A stretch of 64,000 nt of DNA from Paenibacillus pabuli NBRC 13638 (GTDB lineage Bacteria > Bacillota > Bacilli > Paenibacillales > Paenibacillaceae): NCBI RefSeq assembly GCF_001514495.1, contig NZ_BCNM01000005.1, positions 248,001 to 312,000 on the forward strand. The letters are read 5' to 3'. The position numbers were made by a program, and so were the translations under genes. Under the pieces are notes generated by a model that saw only the letters and a list, made by a program, of their open reading frames with translations, had not been told where the DNA came from and ran no database searches. Shown piece after piece: positions 34,764 through 42,475 of this stretch (its first letter is position 1; every line of letters starts with the position of its first letter).

Positions 34764-35234
34764 TCATTCCTTGCTCTGTCCCTCGGCCTGTGCAGTTTGG
34801 AAAGGCCCGAGTTCTTTTTCCACATAGGTACTAACCTGTTTGGAAAAATGTTCAAGCACGTCAGGCAAGTCACTGCTCAGCGGGTGCAGTTCAGCACGCT
34901 CCCAGTTGTAATAGTCCTGTACCAGCGGCTTGCGCAACAATACGAGGCGACTAAGCACCTCATAGGTTGCATCATCAAAAACCTTCTCTTCATGGTTAAT
35001 CTGAATAATGTCGTCATAACTGCTCGCATCACGCATGATAAAGCCGTCAATGAGATAACTTCCCACATCGGTAACAATCTCGATTGCCAGATGAAGACAA
35101 CGCTCCTGAACCATACCCAGCATGAGACTGCCATCCCAAGCTTTCGACACGCTGCGAAGGCCCTCGACCACATCCGGAATGGCAGACAGCCGACGGGCAA
35201 TTTGTTCCCTGTTTACATAATACAATGTGTTCAC
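34764..35234 (-). CDS. yutE: DUF86/HepT-like protein (YutE type)
   Basis: 156 residues of the HepT helical fold. The family sequence DVGSYLIDGFIMRDASSYDDII is at about 56-76. HepT toxins use an R-x4-6-H-x-Y motif for RNase activity; the equivalent here is R100-K-P-L-V-Q105-D-Y107, with Gln in place of His. I recall the same Gln in Bacillus YutE, so this subgroup is probably not an RNase of the HepT kind. No MntA-type nucleotidyltransferase is adjacent. It follows a 36-residue membrane protein gene by 15 bases. Confidence 0.75.
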   Translation of the reverse strand: MNTLYYVNREQIARRLSAIPDVVEGLRSVSKAWDGSLMLGMVQERCLHLAIEIVTDVGSYLIDGFIMRDASSYDDIIQINHEEKVFDDATYEVLSRLVLLRKPLVQDYYNWERAELHPLSSDLPDVLEHFSKQVSTYVEKELGPFQTAQAEGQSKE

Positions 35235-35249
35235 GTCCCGTTCACTGAA

Positions 35250-35360
35250 TTATCGGTTCCGCTTTCCTCTTCGCTTAAGCCAAATTAACATCACAGGACA
35301 AGCGATCAGAAACACGATAAAAATATATAAAAATTCCATAACGTCTCTTAAATCGCTCAT
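35250..35360 (-). CDS. 36-residue single-pass membrane protein
   Basis: A small ORF with an ATG at 35360 behind AAAGGGGA at good spacing. It encodes an acidic start (MSDLRDVMEF), one membrane helix (LYIFIVFLIACPVMLIW) and a basic tail (LKRRGKRNR), giving an N-out/C-in topology by the positive-inside rule. The stop lies 15 bases before the yutE-like start, so both are likely cotranscribed. No family is recognised; the good ribosome binding site and helix suggest it is real. Confidence 0.6.
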   Translation of the reverse strand: MSDLRDVMEFLYIFIVFLIACPVMLIWLKRRGKRNR

Positions 35361-35398
35361 GCAGAGTCCCCTTTAACCGAAATAGTATGAGTAACAGA

Positions 35399-35686
35399 TT
35401 AGATTTCGTAGTCCACCGCAACCGATTGTTCTCTAACTTCGTTCATATATTGAATAACTTCCTGATGTAGTGGATGAACCTGGTATGCCTGGAGATCCTC
35501 CAGAGATGCAAATTCCGCCGTAAGTGAAATGTCGAAAGATCTCTCCGAACGAAGCACGTCCACACCTACTTCAAGCGAAATAAGAACCTCAATTTTCCCT
35601 TGCAGATTGCGAAGAACGTTGGCTGCCGCTTCAATATTTTCAGGCGAACGATCTTTCATTTTAAACAGAACAATATGTTTAATCAT
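35399..35686 (-). CDS. Dabb family stress-responsive alpha/beta-barrel protein
   Basis: 95 residues starting MIKHIVLFKMKDRSPE, the typical Dabb domain start, with LEVGVDVLRSERSFDISLTAEFASLEDLQAYQVHPLHQEV completing the fold. These dimeric ferredoxin-like barrels occur in stress proteins and in some polyketide cyclases. It is single-domain and stands alone. GAGGTG precedes the ATG, and a TATACT lies upstream. Confidence 0.9.
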   Translation of the reverse strand: MIKHIVLFKMKDRSPENIEAAANVLRNLQGKIEVLISLEVGVDVLRSERSFDISLTAEFASLEDLQAYQVHPLHQEVIQYMNEVREQSVAVDYEI

Positions 35687-35805
35687 CAGACAAGCACCTC
35701 ATTTAGTATAATTAATTGGTAGGAGTGAATTTTCTTGTATCCAAAATATATCATAACGTCCTCTATTACGAAAGGATACCTGGAAACGTTCTCTTCAACG
35801 ATAAT

Positions 35806-36363
35806 TTAATCCGTGCTCCTTTTATTCGCCCCGGGTTTCTCCTGAAGCTTGCCATTCCCCTGTCCAATGGGGTCCGACCGCTCTCCCTTATCTGCACCGG
35901 CCGCTTGTTCTTGCATCTCCTTATTCTTCACATCCGGCTGTGGTTGGGGCCATTCCCGATCAGATAAATCTTCCTGTTTTTTAAGCACTTCTATAGCCTG
36001 TCTGAGCTTGTTTGGCAACGGAAGCCCAATGCGGGCATAATTTTCGGTGATGGATATAAGCTCATTGACGAGATAGAAATAGATGGCTCCCCCTTTAATA
36101 ATGTCAGTCCCCATCAGCATGTCAATTCGGTGGGCAAGCAGAATAACCGTCAGCATCAGACCTTTGCGCGCAAGCCCCCAAAATCCGATATTGCTATTCA
36201 ATCCGTCCCCCGATCTTACTGCGGCCGCGAAACCTGTAATATAATCCACAGCCATTGCAACTGCCAGCAGGCTAAGCAACTGATCCCATCCACCAAAAGC
36301 AAATGTCATGATTGCCCCTGAAATGGCAGCAAAGGTACTTACCGATGGATTCACATTACTCAC
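35806..36363 (-). CDS. Phage-type holin family protein (holin 4/TcdE-UtxA class)
   Basis: 185 residues. The first 120 contain three membrane helices with LLSLLAVAMAVDYITGFAAAVRSGDGLNSNIGFWGLARKG, the hallmark of this holin family, followed by NELISITENYARIGLPLPNKL. The last 60 residues are a hydrophilic, Gln/Lys/Asp-rich tail not found in the shorter phage holins. No endolysin or other phage gene is near. It may serve in regulated lysis or be a domesticated copy. GTG start at 36363; a second GTG three codons later is spaced better. Confidence 0.85.
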   Translation of the reverse strand: MSNVNPSVSTFAAISGAIMTFAFGGWDQLLSLLAVAMAVDYITGFAAAVRSGDGLNSNIGFWGLARKGLMLTVILLAHRIDMLMGTDIIKGGAIYFYLVNELISITENYARIGLPLPNKLRQAIEVLKKQEDLSDREWPQPQPDVKNKEMQEQAAGADKGERSDPIGQGNGKLQEKPGANKRSTD

Positions 36364-36801
36364 CTCTTCCTCTCATTTGTCTCCATACAAGATATGCAAT
36401 AGTAAGAGATTTTGACAGGACGTATATCGAATTGAACTCGTGGATTTCTAATTTCAGATTTGTGCACATTGTAATATTATTCCATTAGCAAAAATCAATT
36501 TTTTATGGGTAAAACAGGGAAATAAACCGCATGATATCAACAAAAATCACAGAAAAGTACTATAGACCTACTACTAGGCCATTAGACTTAATTTATGTTT
36601 GTTCATTATCTATTTGATCCCTTAAATTTAGTGAAACATTGTAATCTAGGAATATACTAGGATGTGAATTGCGTCTAGTCTAGTTCATAATTCCTCCTTT
36701 GCAGCGGATTCGCGCACCAGCTTGTTTTAATCAGGTACACCCGGCACTTGAAAGTACCCCCGTACTTATTGTAGTATTTGGTTAAAAAAATCGGAGGAAA
36801 T
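36364..36801. other. 438-base intergenic region with clustered CTAG motifs
   Basis: No gene is seen. Five CTAG tetramers lie in 110 bases: 36574, a direct repeat CTAGGA at 36646 and 36657 (11 bases apart), and CTAGTCTAG at 36675-36683. AAGTAC-N4-GTACTT follows near 36750-36765. They look like protein-binding sites ahead of the double-HTH gene. Confidence 0.45.
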
Positions 36802-37398
36802 ATGCCTAATCAACCAGAACAACATTCCATCCAGGCGTGGTCTCTGATCAACCGTAAATATTTGGGGAAAGGCGTCCGTGTCAAACGATTCCGAAAACCG
36901 ACACGCTGTCAAATCCGTAACCGTGTTCTTCTTGCCGTGCTGATGGCCAATGATATCAAGTTGTCCCAGCTCGCTGAAGACCTATCCATCTCTTCACGCA
37001 GTGTCAGTGCGTGGGTGTATGAAGGACGGATACCCGGCAGTACCAATTTGGACAAGGCATGTCAACTGCTTGGCTACCCGCGCCACATTCTTTTCAATGA
37101 AGAAGTGGTTCGTCAAAGCCCCGTCATTTGTCAGCCCGAGCCTTCCCGTTTCATGAAGCGTACGGTGACCCGTTCTCCGGTTAGCAACCGTATTCTGACA
37201 GGCTTGTGTATGGTCCATGATTTGTCGGTGACAGATGTCAGCCACTGGATCGGGGTTCACCCCGGCACTTTCCGCAAATGGCTGCATCAGGGAACGCTGC
37301 CTTCCGCTGCGTTTCAGGAACAAGCGGAGCAATTTTTCCGCATCCCGAAAACTATTTTGTTCGCAGATGTCATCTTGAAAGATCGCCACAATAACTAA
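36802..37398 (+). CDS. Putative DNA-binding protein with two tandem HTH units
   Basis: 198 residues containing two similar XRE-like helix-turn-helix units: about 43-104 (RNRVLLAVLMANDIKLSQLAEDL, then WVYEGRIPG...ACQLLGYPRHILF) and about 128-190 (SNRILTGLCMVHDLSVTDVSHWI, then WLHQGTLPS...AEQFFRIPKTILF). The halves align along their full length, so the gene arose by internal duplication. A basic segment (GVRVKRFRKPTRC) precedes unit one. The ATG at 36802 follows GGAGGAAAT; the earlier TTG includes that site. Target unknown; CTAG-rich motifs on both sides are candidates. Confidence 0.8.
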   Translation: MPNQPEQHSIQAWSLINRKYLGKGVRVKRFRKPTRCQIRNRVLLAVLMANDIKLSQLAEDLSISSRSVSAWVYEGRIPGSTNLDKACQLLGYPRHILFNEEVVRQSPVICQPEPSRFMKRTVTRSPVSNRILTGLCMVHDLSVTDVSHWIGVHPGTFRKWLHQGTLPSAAFQEQAEQFFRIPKTILFADVILKDRHNN

Positions 37399-37416
37399 CC
37401 AAATAAGCGAACAACC

Positions 37417-37456
37417 AAAAGGCTCTGTCCATTCCCTAGGGAAAGACAGAGCCTTT
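37417..37456 (+). terminator. Intrinsic terminator after the double-HTH gene
   Basis: AAAGGCTCTGTC pairs with GACAGAGCCTTT; the loop contains a further CCCTAGGG palindrome. It begins 19 bases after the stop. Confidence 0.8.
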
Positions 37457-37524
37457 CTAACATGCATCATCTTTATGAGATATTTGTACGAACAAGTTGT
37501 TTAAATACTCTGCCAGCAAACGAT

Positions 37525-37552
37525 AAAAAACCTCTTCCCCAAAAGGAAAAGG
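37525..37552 (-). terminator. Minus-strand intrinsic terminator
   Basis: Minus strand CCTTTTCC and GGAAGAGG (one G-U pair) with a six-base loop, then TTTTTT; probably ends the G1P dehydrogenase transcript. Confidence 0.65.
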
Positions 37553-37769
37553 CTGAAAAAATCCTCTATTTTAGCTTTGCCCCGATCCACGGAGTGCCTT
37601 ATAAAATAAGGGACTAGACTAGGCATCACCATATGCTACTTAAACCCTAGCATCATAAACCCAGCTCTCTGAACAAAACTAAACGTGTCTTATACATTAT
37701 ACATATCCAACCATAATTTGTACGTACAACCAAAGGCGAACTGTGGAATTGGTCCTTATCATTTCAACT

Positions 37770-38924
37770 TTATTTTAAACCCACCCGAAGGACCTCATTG
37801 ATGTATTTCAATCCTGTATACCGATCGCGAAGCAAATGGGCTGTGGTCCAAGCATGCTCAACCATCTCTGCTGTTAAACCTAGTTGTTCTGTTGTTGTAG
37901 GGCCTCCTACGTGACCCAGCCATGCGGTAAGCTGAGACGCATCTGGCAGATGATTGTAAATGCGGAAAGCGGGCTCGTCGGATGTTTGTGCGAGATCTTT
38001 GTATTTTATGGTAAGCAGGGAACATGCCACGCCCACTTTGGCACCATGCAGAACGGGTCGGTGACCCGCTTCCATCAGATCCATCTCCCATCGATGGGAT
38101 AGATGATGTTCACCGCCGGATGCAGGACGAGAATGATCTATGATGAGCATGGAAATGCCTGAAGCGATCAGCGCATCCATCAATTCAGTCACCCCGTCAG
38201 CCCGTCCTTCGGCGATCTCCTGCACATGATCAACACAGTTCCTTAACGCTTCTTCCGTCATGCGATAAGCAACGGGGCAGAACGGTTCACCGCCAAGATC
38301 CCTGGAAACCATCCAGTCTGCAAGTGAAGTATATTTACCAAGCATGTCTCCAAATCCGGCAGCATTCATCTCTTGTGGTGCTTGCTCCAATATATTAATA
38401 TCGGCAAAAATGGCTTCAGGGGGTACCGCCTGGATCGTCTGCTTGACGCCGCTTACAATAAGAGGTGCACCTGCGGAGGTAAATCCGTCGACCGAAGCCG
38501 CTGTTGGTACAGACAGAAACGGCTTGTTCATTTTGGAGCAAACGAATCGCACCAGATCATGAATGGTTCCTGAACCCACAGCAATAAGGGTTTGGCTTTC
38601 CTGTTTCACACCAAGCAGGACTTGCACAATCGCCGCCTCGTCAGCAATAACGTCCCCCTCTTTGTTCCCTGGCATGGAGATCTCATCCACATGAACACCC
38701 GCTTCCCGAATGTTCTTTACCACTTCGTAACCCGCTGCCGGGCCTGTATATTTGTCGTATACAATCGTCGCATGTCTGTACCCTTGCTCCGCCAAATAGC
38801 CAGGTAACTTCTGAATAGCCCCACGTTCCAAATAAACCAGCATTTGCACCAAACGGTGTTCATGCCCACAAGTACACTTCTGCGCCTCTTCGTTCCATAC
38901 GGCAATTCGCTCGTTCATATTCAT
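37770..38924 (-). CDS. araM: sn-Glycerol-1-phosphate dehydrogenase (AraM/EgsA type)
   Basis: A 384-residue NAD(P)-dependent enzyme reducing dihydroxyacetone phosphate to glycerol-1-phosphate, the archaeal-type lipid enantiomer. The nucleotide site is LIAVGSGTIHDLVRF, followed by SVPTAASVDGFTSAGAPLI; metal ligands are in GEHHLSHRWEMD and VLHGAKVGV. An N-terminal Cys/His patch (CTCGHEH) is also found in Bacillus AraM. In Bacillus it supplies G1P to PcrB for heptaprenylglyceryl phosphate. The ATG at 38924 lies nine bases after GGAGG; a TTG three codons earlier overlaps that site. Confidence 0.9.
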   Translation of the reverse strand: MNMNERIAVWNEEAQKCTCGHEHRLVQMLVYLERGAIQKLPGYLAEQGYRHATIVYDKYTGPAAGYEVVKNIREAGVHVDEISMPGNKEGDVIADEAAIVQVLLGVKQESQTLIAVGSGTIHDLVRFVCSKMNKPFLSVPTAASVDGFTSAGAPLIVSGVKQTIQAVPPEAIFADINILEQAPQEMNAAGFGDMLGKYTSLADWMVSRDLGGEPFCPVAYRMTEEALRNCVDHVQEIAEGRADGVTELMDALIASGISMLIIDHSRPASGGEHHLSHRWEMDLMEAGHRPVLHGAKVGVACSLLTIKYKDLAQTSDEPAFRIYNHLPDASQLTAWLGHVGGPTTTEQLGLTAEMVEHAWTTAHLLRDRYTGLKYINEVLRVGLK

Positions 38925-39082
38925 TCGCCTCAACCTCCCTTACGAAATGTTATGCATAATAATACGGATAAAACCACAAAATGAAAAAAGGAAGTAAACT
39001 GTGAGTATTTTCCTGATCACACTTTACCTCCTGTTTCAAACATTTGCAAACCCTAAACTCATATTCCCAAGCAGGTGAACCT

Positions 39083-39289
39083 ATGAAATTAGCCAAAGAA
39101 ACAGGGATTTCTCTCGGATTTCTCGCAGGAACGACGCTGGGAAGCGGCATCGCTTTTTTATTCCGTTTTCAGGCATATGAAGTCATGGCCAGTGTTGGGA
39201 TTTTTGGTATTGTCGGATCGATTGCGGGCCTATGTGTGCAGCAATTCATATTCAATAAACCAAACAAAAAAGCTCGCGAATTGCCTTGA
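39083..39289 (+). CDS. Small two-helix membrane protein of unknown function
   Basis: 68 residues with two hydrophobic segments (ISLGFLAGTTLGSGIAFLF and VGIFGIVGSIAGLCVQQFIF), each Gly-rich, and a basic C-terminal tail (NKPNKKAREL). AGGTGA precedes the ATG at 39083 and a strong terminator begins in its last codons. It is divergent from the G1P dehydrogenase gene. No family recognised. Confidence 0.7.
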   Translation: MKLAKETGISLGFLAGTTLGSGIAFLFRFQAYEVMASVGIFGIVGSIAGLCVQQFIFNKPNKKARELP

Positions 39290-39311
39290 GAGCAATTTCG
39301 CGAGCTTTTTT
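39265..39311. terminator. Bidirectional intrinsic terminator
   Basis: AAAAAAGCTCGCGAA and TTCGCGAGCTTTTTT are perfect arms; the left arm overlaps the end of the 68-residue ORF. Confidence 0.9.
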
Positions 39312-39402
39312 CTCTTCGTTGGACTAAGAGGACCCGAACAACCACGGAGGTTAGTGCACACTCCTCAAAAGCTTGAGATGACACCCTATTAGCTGATTTT
39401 TA

Positions 39403-39942
39403 TTATGCATTATGTCCTTCTATCTCTGCTCTCAATTGTTCAAACCACGCTAAGTTGACCAAGTGATGGGAACGGGAATTTTCGTTCATGCGGCGGTAGT
39501 AATTGATTGTCCCGGGAAGTTCTTGTGTGTCAGACAGGTACTCATCAAGAAGGGCGATCCGGGTTTTCGTCTGGTCTATCTGCGATTGAATCAGTTCCTG
39601 CAATTTCTTTTTGTCGTATTCATCGGCAAAGAGCAGCGCCCCATAACATTGCAGGTTCACATATTCCGATTTGGTGCCGTATTTGACCATTAATTCTTCG
39701 AATTCTGCCATTCCCGATTCGGTGATTTTAAAGTTCCGAATTTCGCGCCCACCGGTTGAAGGCTTCTGCTGAATCTGTTCTATCCAACCCTTTTCTTCGA
39801 GCTGCTGCAGATTGTAATAAAACGAGCCTTTAGTGAAGTTTACAATGTATTTGTAATGGCGCTTTTCCATTAAGGAAAGAAGTTCATAGCCGTGAGCGCC
39901 GGGATTTTGGATGAGCAGGCCAAGGATGAGCAAAGGAATCAA
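39403..39942 (-). CDS. PadR family transcriptional regulator
   Basis: A 179-residue regulator with an N-terminal winged helix (LLILGLLIQNPGAHGYELLSLMEKRHY, then GSFYYNLQQLEEKGWIE) and a C-terminal dimerisation helix bundle. The start is TTG at 39942, overlapping the esterase stop as TTGA, with AAGGTGATG upstream, so translation is coupled. PadR proteins repress their own operon and release it on ligand binding. Two near-identical 16-bp palindromes at the operon promoter are the expected operators. Confidence 0.92.
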   Translation of the reverse strand: MIPLLILGLLIQNPGAHGYELLSLMEKRHYKYIVNFTKGSFYYNLQQLEEKGWIEQIQQKPSTGGREIRNFKITESGMAEFEELMVKYGTKSEYVNLQCYGALLFADEYDKKKLQELIQSQIDQTKTRIALLDEYLSDTQELPGTINYYRRMNENSRSHHLVNLAWFEQLRAEIEGHNA

Positions 39943-40781
39943 GGCTGCATCACCTTCGCCATCTGCGACTCGAATTCTGCGTACGTGATTTTACCTGAAG
40001 CCAAATCCATGCTATGAAGGTAAATCTGTTCTGTTTTCGAATAGTCACGCTCCACTTTCAGCGATTGCTCCTCTCCATGGATCGGTTCCATGACATGACA
40101 CCTTTTCGAAAAAGCCTCGAAATAGCGGTAGCCGAATTTACGTTGCGAAACCGCGTCTAAATGAATGCCATCTGGATTCGCCGTCAAATCTGCCGCTGTG
40201 ACAAAATAACAATTTTGCTGTTCGTTAGCGAAGTGCTGCAATTGTTCATTGACCTGTCGATACTCTGTCGCTTGCTGTCCAAAACCGGTCTTCCCCAAGA
40301 AATCACCAAGTCCACCAATGATCAATGGCACCTCATCAAGATGCAATTCATTCCTTAGAGTCTCGATAATAAGCGTCAATTTGTCGTAATAGGTTTCATG
40401 TAGCGAACGATAACTGTCGCTTTCACCTTGGTGCCAAAGGATTCCGCTGATTTGACTGGACCGCAGGGCGTAGCGGGCTTCGGATAACGCATGCTGAAAC
40501 AGGATGCCTTCCGGATGCCAGTCATTCAAAGAACTACCTCCTTCCGCACAAGGAATCAAACCAATTTCTTCCTCAGGATTGGCTTTCGACCAGGCATCGG
40601 CAAAGGATGCCGCCAAGCTCACACCGGAAACCGGACGGTCGTAATTAATTGGCTCTGTCATCATCTGCCACTGCCCATTGCGCAGCATTTTTATTTTTTC
40701 ATTATAGATAGGATCGACGTCCTGCAATAATCCACGGCCCGCCATATTAGACTGACCTAACATTAAAAATGACTTTATCAT
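39939..40781 (-). CDS. SASA-type carbohydrate acetylesterase (CE6-like)
   Basis: A 280-residue SGNH-fold esterase: nucleophile motif MLGQSNMAGRG at about 7-17, GSSLNDWHP in block II, LWHQGESDSYR in block III and the Asp-His pair in NPDGIHLDAVSQRKFG. Relatives remove acetyl groups from xylan or sialic acid. There is no signal peptide, so it should act on imported acetylated sugars. A C-terminal extension of about 55 residues follows the catalytic domain. It is the first gene of a two-gene operon with padR. GGAATGAAGATAGA lies before the ATG. Confidence 0.85.
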   Translation of the reverse strand: MIKSFLMLGQSNMAGRGLLQDVDPIYNEKIKMLRNGQWQMMTEPINYDRPVSGVSLAASFADAWSKANPEEEIGLIPCAEGGSSLNDWHPEGILFQHALSEARYALRSSQISGILWHQGESDSYRSLHETYYDKLTLIIETLRNELHLDEVPLIIGGLGDFLGKTGFGQQATEYRQVNEQLQHFANEQQNCYFVTAADLTANPDGIHLDAVSQRKFGYRYFEAFSKRCHVMEPIHGEEQSLKVERDYSKTEQIYLHSMDLASGKITYAEFESQMAKVMQP

Positions 40782-41274
40782 TCTATCTTCATTCCTTTAC
40801 ATCACTATTATAGTCTAATTAGACTAAAAATATTATATAGTCTGATTAGACTATGGTCAACTGCATTACACAATAGAGCACCAATTTCATCTAACAACAT
40901 TTTAAAAAACGTACTATAGCAAACAAATAAACTCTCCCCCCAGAATTGACAGGGGAGCGACAACGAACGGCCCTCCCCTATTTTGTGATGAATTATTTAT
41001 TGTTTTGTGACTTTTTTACAACGTCGTTTGAGATACTCGTTTGTTATGATTCTTCTTGCGGACAGCGCGGCAAATAAGTTCAGTGAGGGCTCGTTCTACG
41101 CAAAAATGGATAAAGGAGGATGACACAGGCTTGGAACACAGCAGTTTCTTGTTTTTCATGGCTAGCGTCATGGCGGCGGGGCTGCTAAAAAAGAACTCCA
41201 AAAAAAATCGCTTAAAGCAAAGGGATTCAATTCCGTTTTTTGCCTTAAGCTATACGAGAGGAACAGGGATAAAG
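40782..41274. other. 493-base intergenic region with the esterase-padR promoter at its left end
   Basis: Positions 40811-40860 hold the promoter and operators. The rest contains fragments of open frame on both strands, including an ORF reading through to the DJ-1 gene, but no start with a ribosome binding site and no recognised protein. Confidence 0.5.
40811..40860 (-). promoter_or_regulatory. Esterase-padR promoter with two PadR-type operators
   Basis: Minus strand -35 TTGACC (40855-40860), 17-base spacer, -10 TATAAT (40832-40837). Operator 1, TAGTCTAATTAGACTA, is a perfect 16-bp palindrome at 40811-40826 over the start point. Operator 2, at 40838-40853, differs by one central base and fills the spacer. 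Confidence 0.8.
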
Positions 41275-42102
41275 ATGAAAAAAATATTGGGATTGCTCAT
41301 GCCTTTTGCACTGGTTCTTTGTCTAGTTGCTCCTGCAGCAAGTGCGAAAATAAAAGAAAATAATGATACATTCAAAGACAAAAGTACGCATGTTCAAATC
41401 GTATTATTCGATGGTTTCGATTTAATGGACGCTTTAGCGCCATACGAAGTATTCGCTGCTGCCGGAATGTACTCCAAAGGAGCAATTACTGTAGAATTGG
41501 TATCCGCAGAAGGCAAACGTTCTGTACCGAGTGGTCTGAACGGACCTGCACTCGAAGCGCAAACCGTATTAGACCCGAAGCGCCCGGGAATTATTTTGGT
41601 CCCTGGCGCTTCGGGCAAGCCCGCTGGAGATTCGGAAGATGCCATTCCGAATATATTAAGGCAAGCCATGAAGACAGGCTTACCGGATATGTTAAAACAA
41701 GCTTTTAACAATAAGGAAATTACTGTGGCTACCGTATGTGGAGGTACATTACTGCCTGCAATGAAAGGTTTATTAAAAGATAGACATGCGGTTACCAATC
41801 ATATGGGCATGTCTGCGTTAGGAGCTCTCGGTGCAATTCCGATTGAGGCAAGAGTCGTTGAAGATAGTCCTCGTTTCGTGAGCGGGGGAGGCGTGACTTC
41901 GGGACTTGACGTGGCCTTGTATTTGGTCGACCGTGAATTAGGACCCCAAGTCGCGAATTCCGTAGAAAAGTTGTTTGAGTATGAGAAAAGAGGCACAGTG
42001 TGGAAAGCTGAAGGCATTGTGCCCGTCGACTTTAATACGAATGAATCAGCTTCTGAAGAAAAACACCCATCTGCTATTTCAATAAGCACTGTCGAAAAGT
42101 GA
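41275..42102 (+). CDS. Exported DJ-1/PfpI family protein
   Basis: 275 residues. A signal peptide (MKKILGLLMPFALVLCLVAPAASAK, cleavage after ASA) is followed by a DJ-1/PfpI glutamine-amidotransferase-like domain: VQIVLFDGFDLMDALAPYEVF at the start and the nucleophile-elbow Cys in VATVCGGTLLPA. A full YajL/DJ-1-style acid is in FDGFDLMDALAPYE. The subgroup is isonitrile hydratase/ThiJ-like. The ATG at 41275 gives a clean signal peptide; the longer reading to 41056 is not preceded by a site. Secretion is unusual for this family. Confidence 0.8.
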   Translation: MKKILGLLMPFALVLCLVAPAASAKIKENNDTFKDKSTHVQIVLFDGFDLMDALAPYEVFAAAGMYSKGAITVELVSAEGKRSVPSGLNGPALEAQTVLDPKRPGIILVPGASGKPAGDSEDAIPNILRQAMKTGLPDMLKQAFNNKEITVATVCGGTLLPAMKGLLKDRHAVTNHMGMSALGALGAIPIEARVVEDSPRFVSGGGVTSGLDVALYLVDRELGPQVANSVEKLFEYEKRGTVWKAEGIVPVDFNTNESASEEKHPSAISISTVEK

Positions 42103-42119
42103 AAGAACAATCCCAAATA

Positions 42120-42172
42120 AGCAACAGCAACGGCTTGGATGCGAAAGACCTAGCCAGGCCGCTGTTGCTTTT
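42120..42172 (+). terminator. Intrinsic terminator after the DJ-1 gene
   Basis: AGCAACAGCAACGGC pairs with GCCGCTGTTGCT with bulges, followed by TTTTAA. Confidence 0.75.
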
Positions 42173-42302
42173 AATGCTCATTCAAACAAGTGTCATCGCC
42201 ATCTCCTTGGAATTATGCTGTAAAGCACCTTGCACATCTCAAAATAAAAGAAGCTCCTGAACCGTCACAAGGACAAATTCAAGAGCTGCTTTATAAAAGT
42301 GA

Positions 42303-42386
<84 letters not shown>

Positions 42387-42469
42387 ATGATATGTATCTT
42401 CTCATCATGGATGAAAAGCGTTCCGGTCAAGCATTTGCTTGTTTTACCGTAATTAAGAGTATACATGCT

Positions 42470-42475
42470 CTATAA
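42470..42475 (+). promoter_or_regulatory. -10 element ahead of the SAH-hydrolase-like gene
   Basis: TATAAT lies about 145 bases before the start codon; the -35 is weak. The leader contains AGGACATATGTCCT then TTTTT (42513-42531) and a second hairpin with AGCGT/ACGCT at about 42573-42593. The rest of 42389-42618 shows no gene. Confidence 0.45.

Larger units (their letters stand above)
37399..37769. other. 371-base intergenic region between the double-HTH gene and the G1P dehydrogenase
   Basis: It holds two terminators (listed), CTAGACTAG at 37614-37622, which is the exact complement of the motif at 36675, and a 12-bp perfect palindrome TTGTACGTACAA at 37718-37729. No ORF is supported. Confidence 0.5.

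Noticed and set aside
34479..35288. Plus-strand frame of 269 codons opposite the DUF4261-like and yutE-like genes
   Set aside because: It covers two same-strand genes with recognised folds on the other strand and has a low-complexity, Cys/His/Phe-rich residue make-up typical of antisense frames.
35735..35809. Short plus-strand frame (about 24 codons) behind TAGGAGTGA with a TATAAT upstream
   Set aside because: Tempting signals, but the protein is too short and shows no helix or family; the TATAAT may be chance in AT-rich sequence.
35806..36363. Holin family gene as a sign of a prophage
   Set aside because: No other phage genes, attachment repeats or integrase nearby; kept as a stand-alone holin-family gene.
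41056..41274. N-terminal extension of the DJ-1 frame
   Set aside because: The 73 extra residues precede a typical signal peptide that starts at 41275 and have no plausible start; the region is treated as non-coding.
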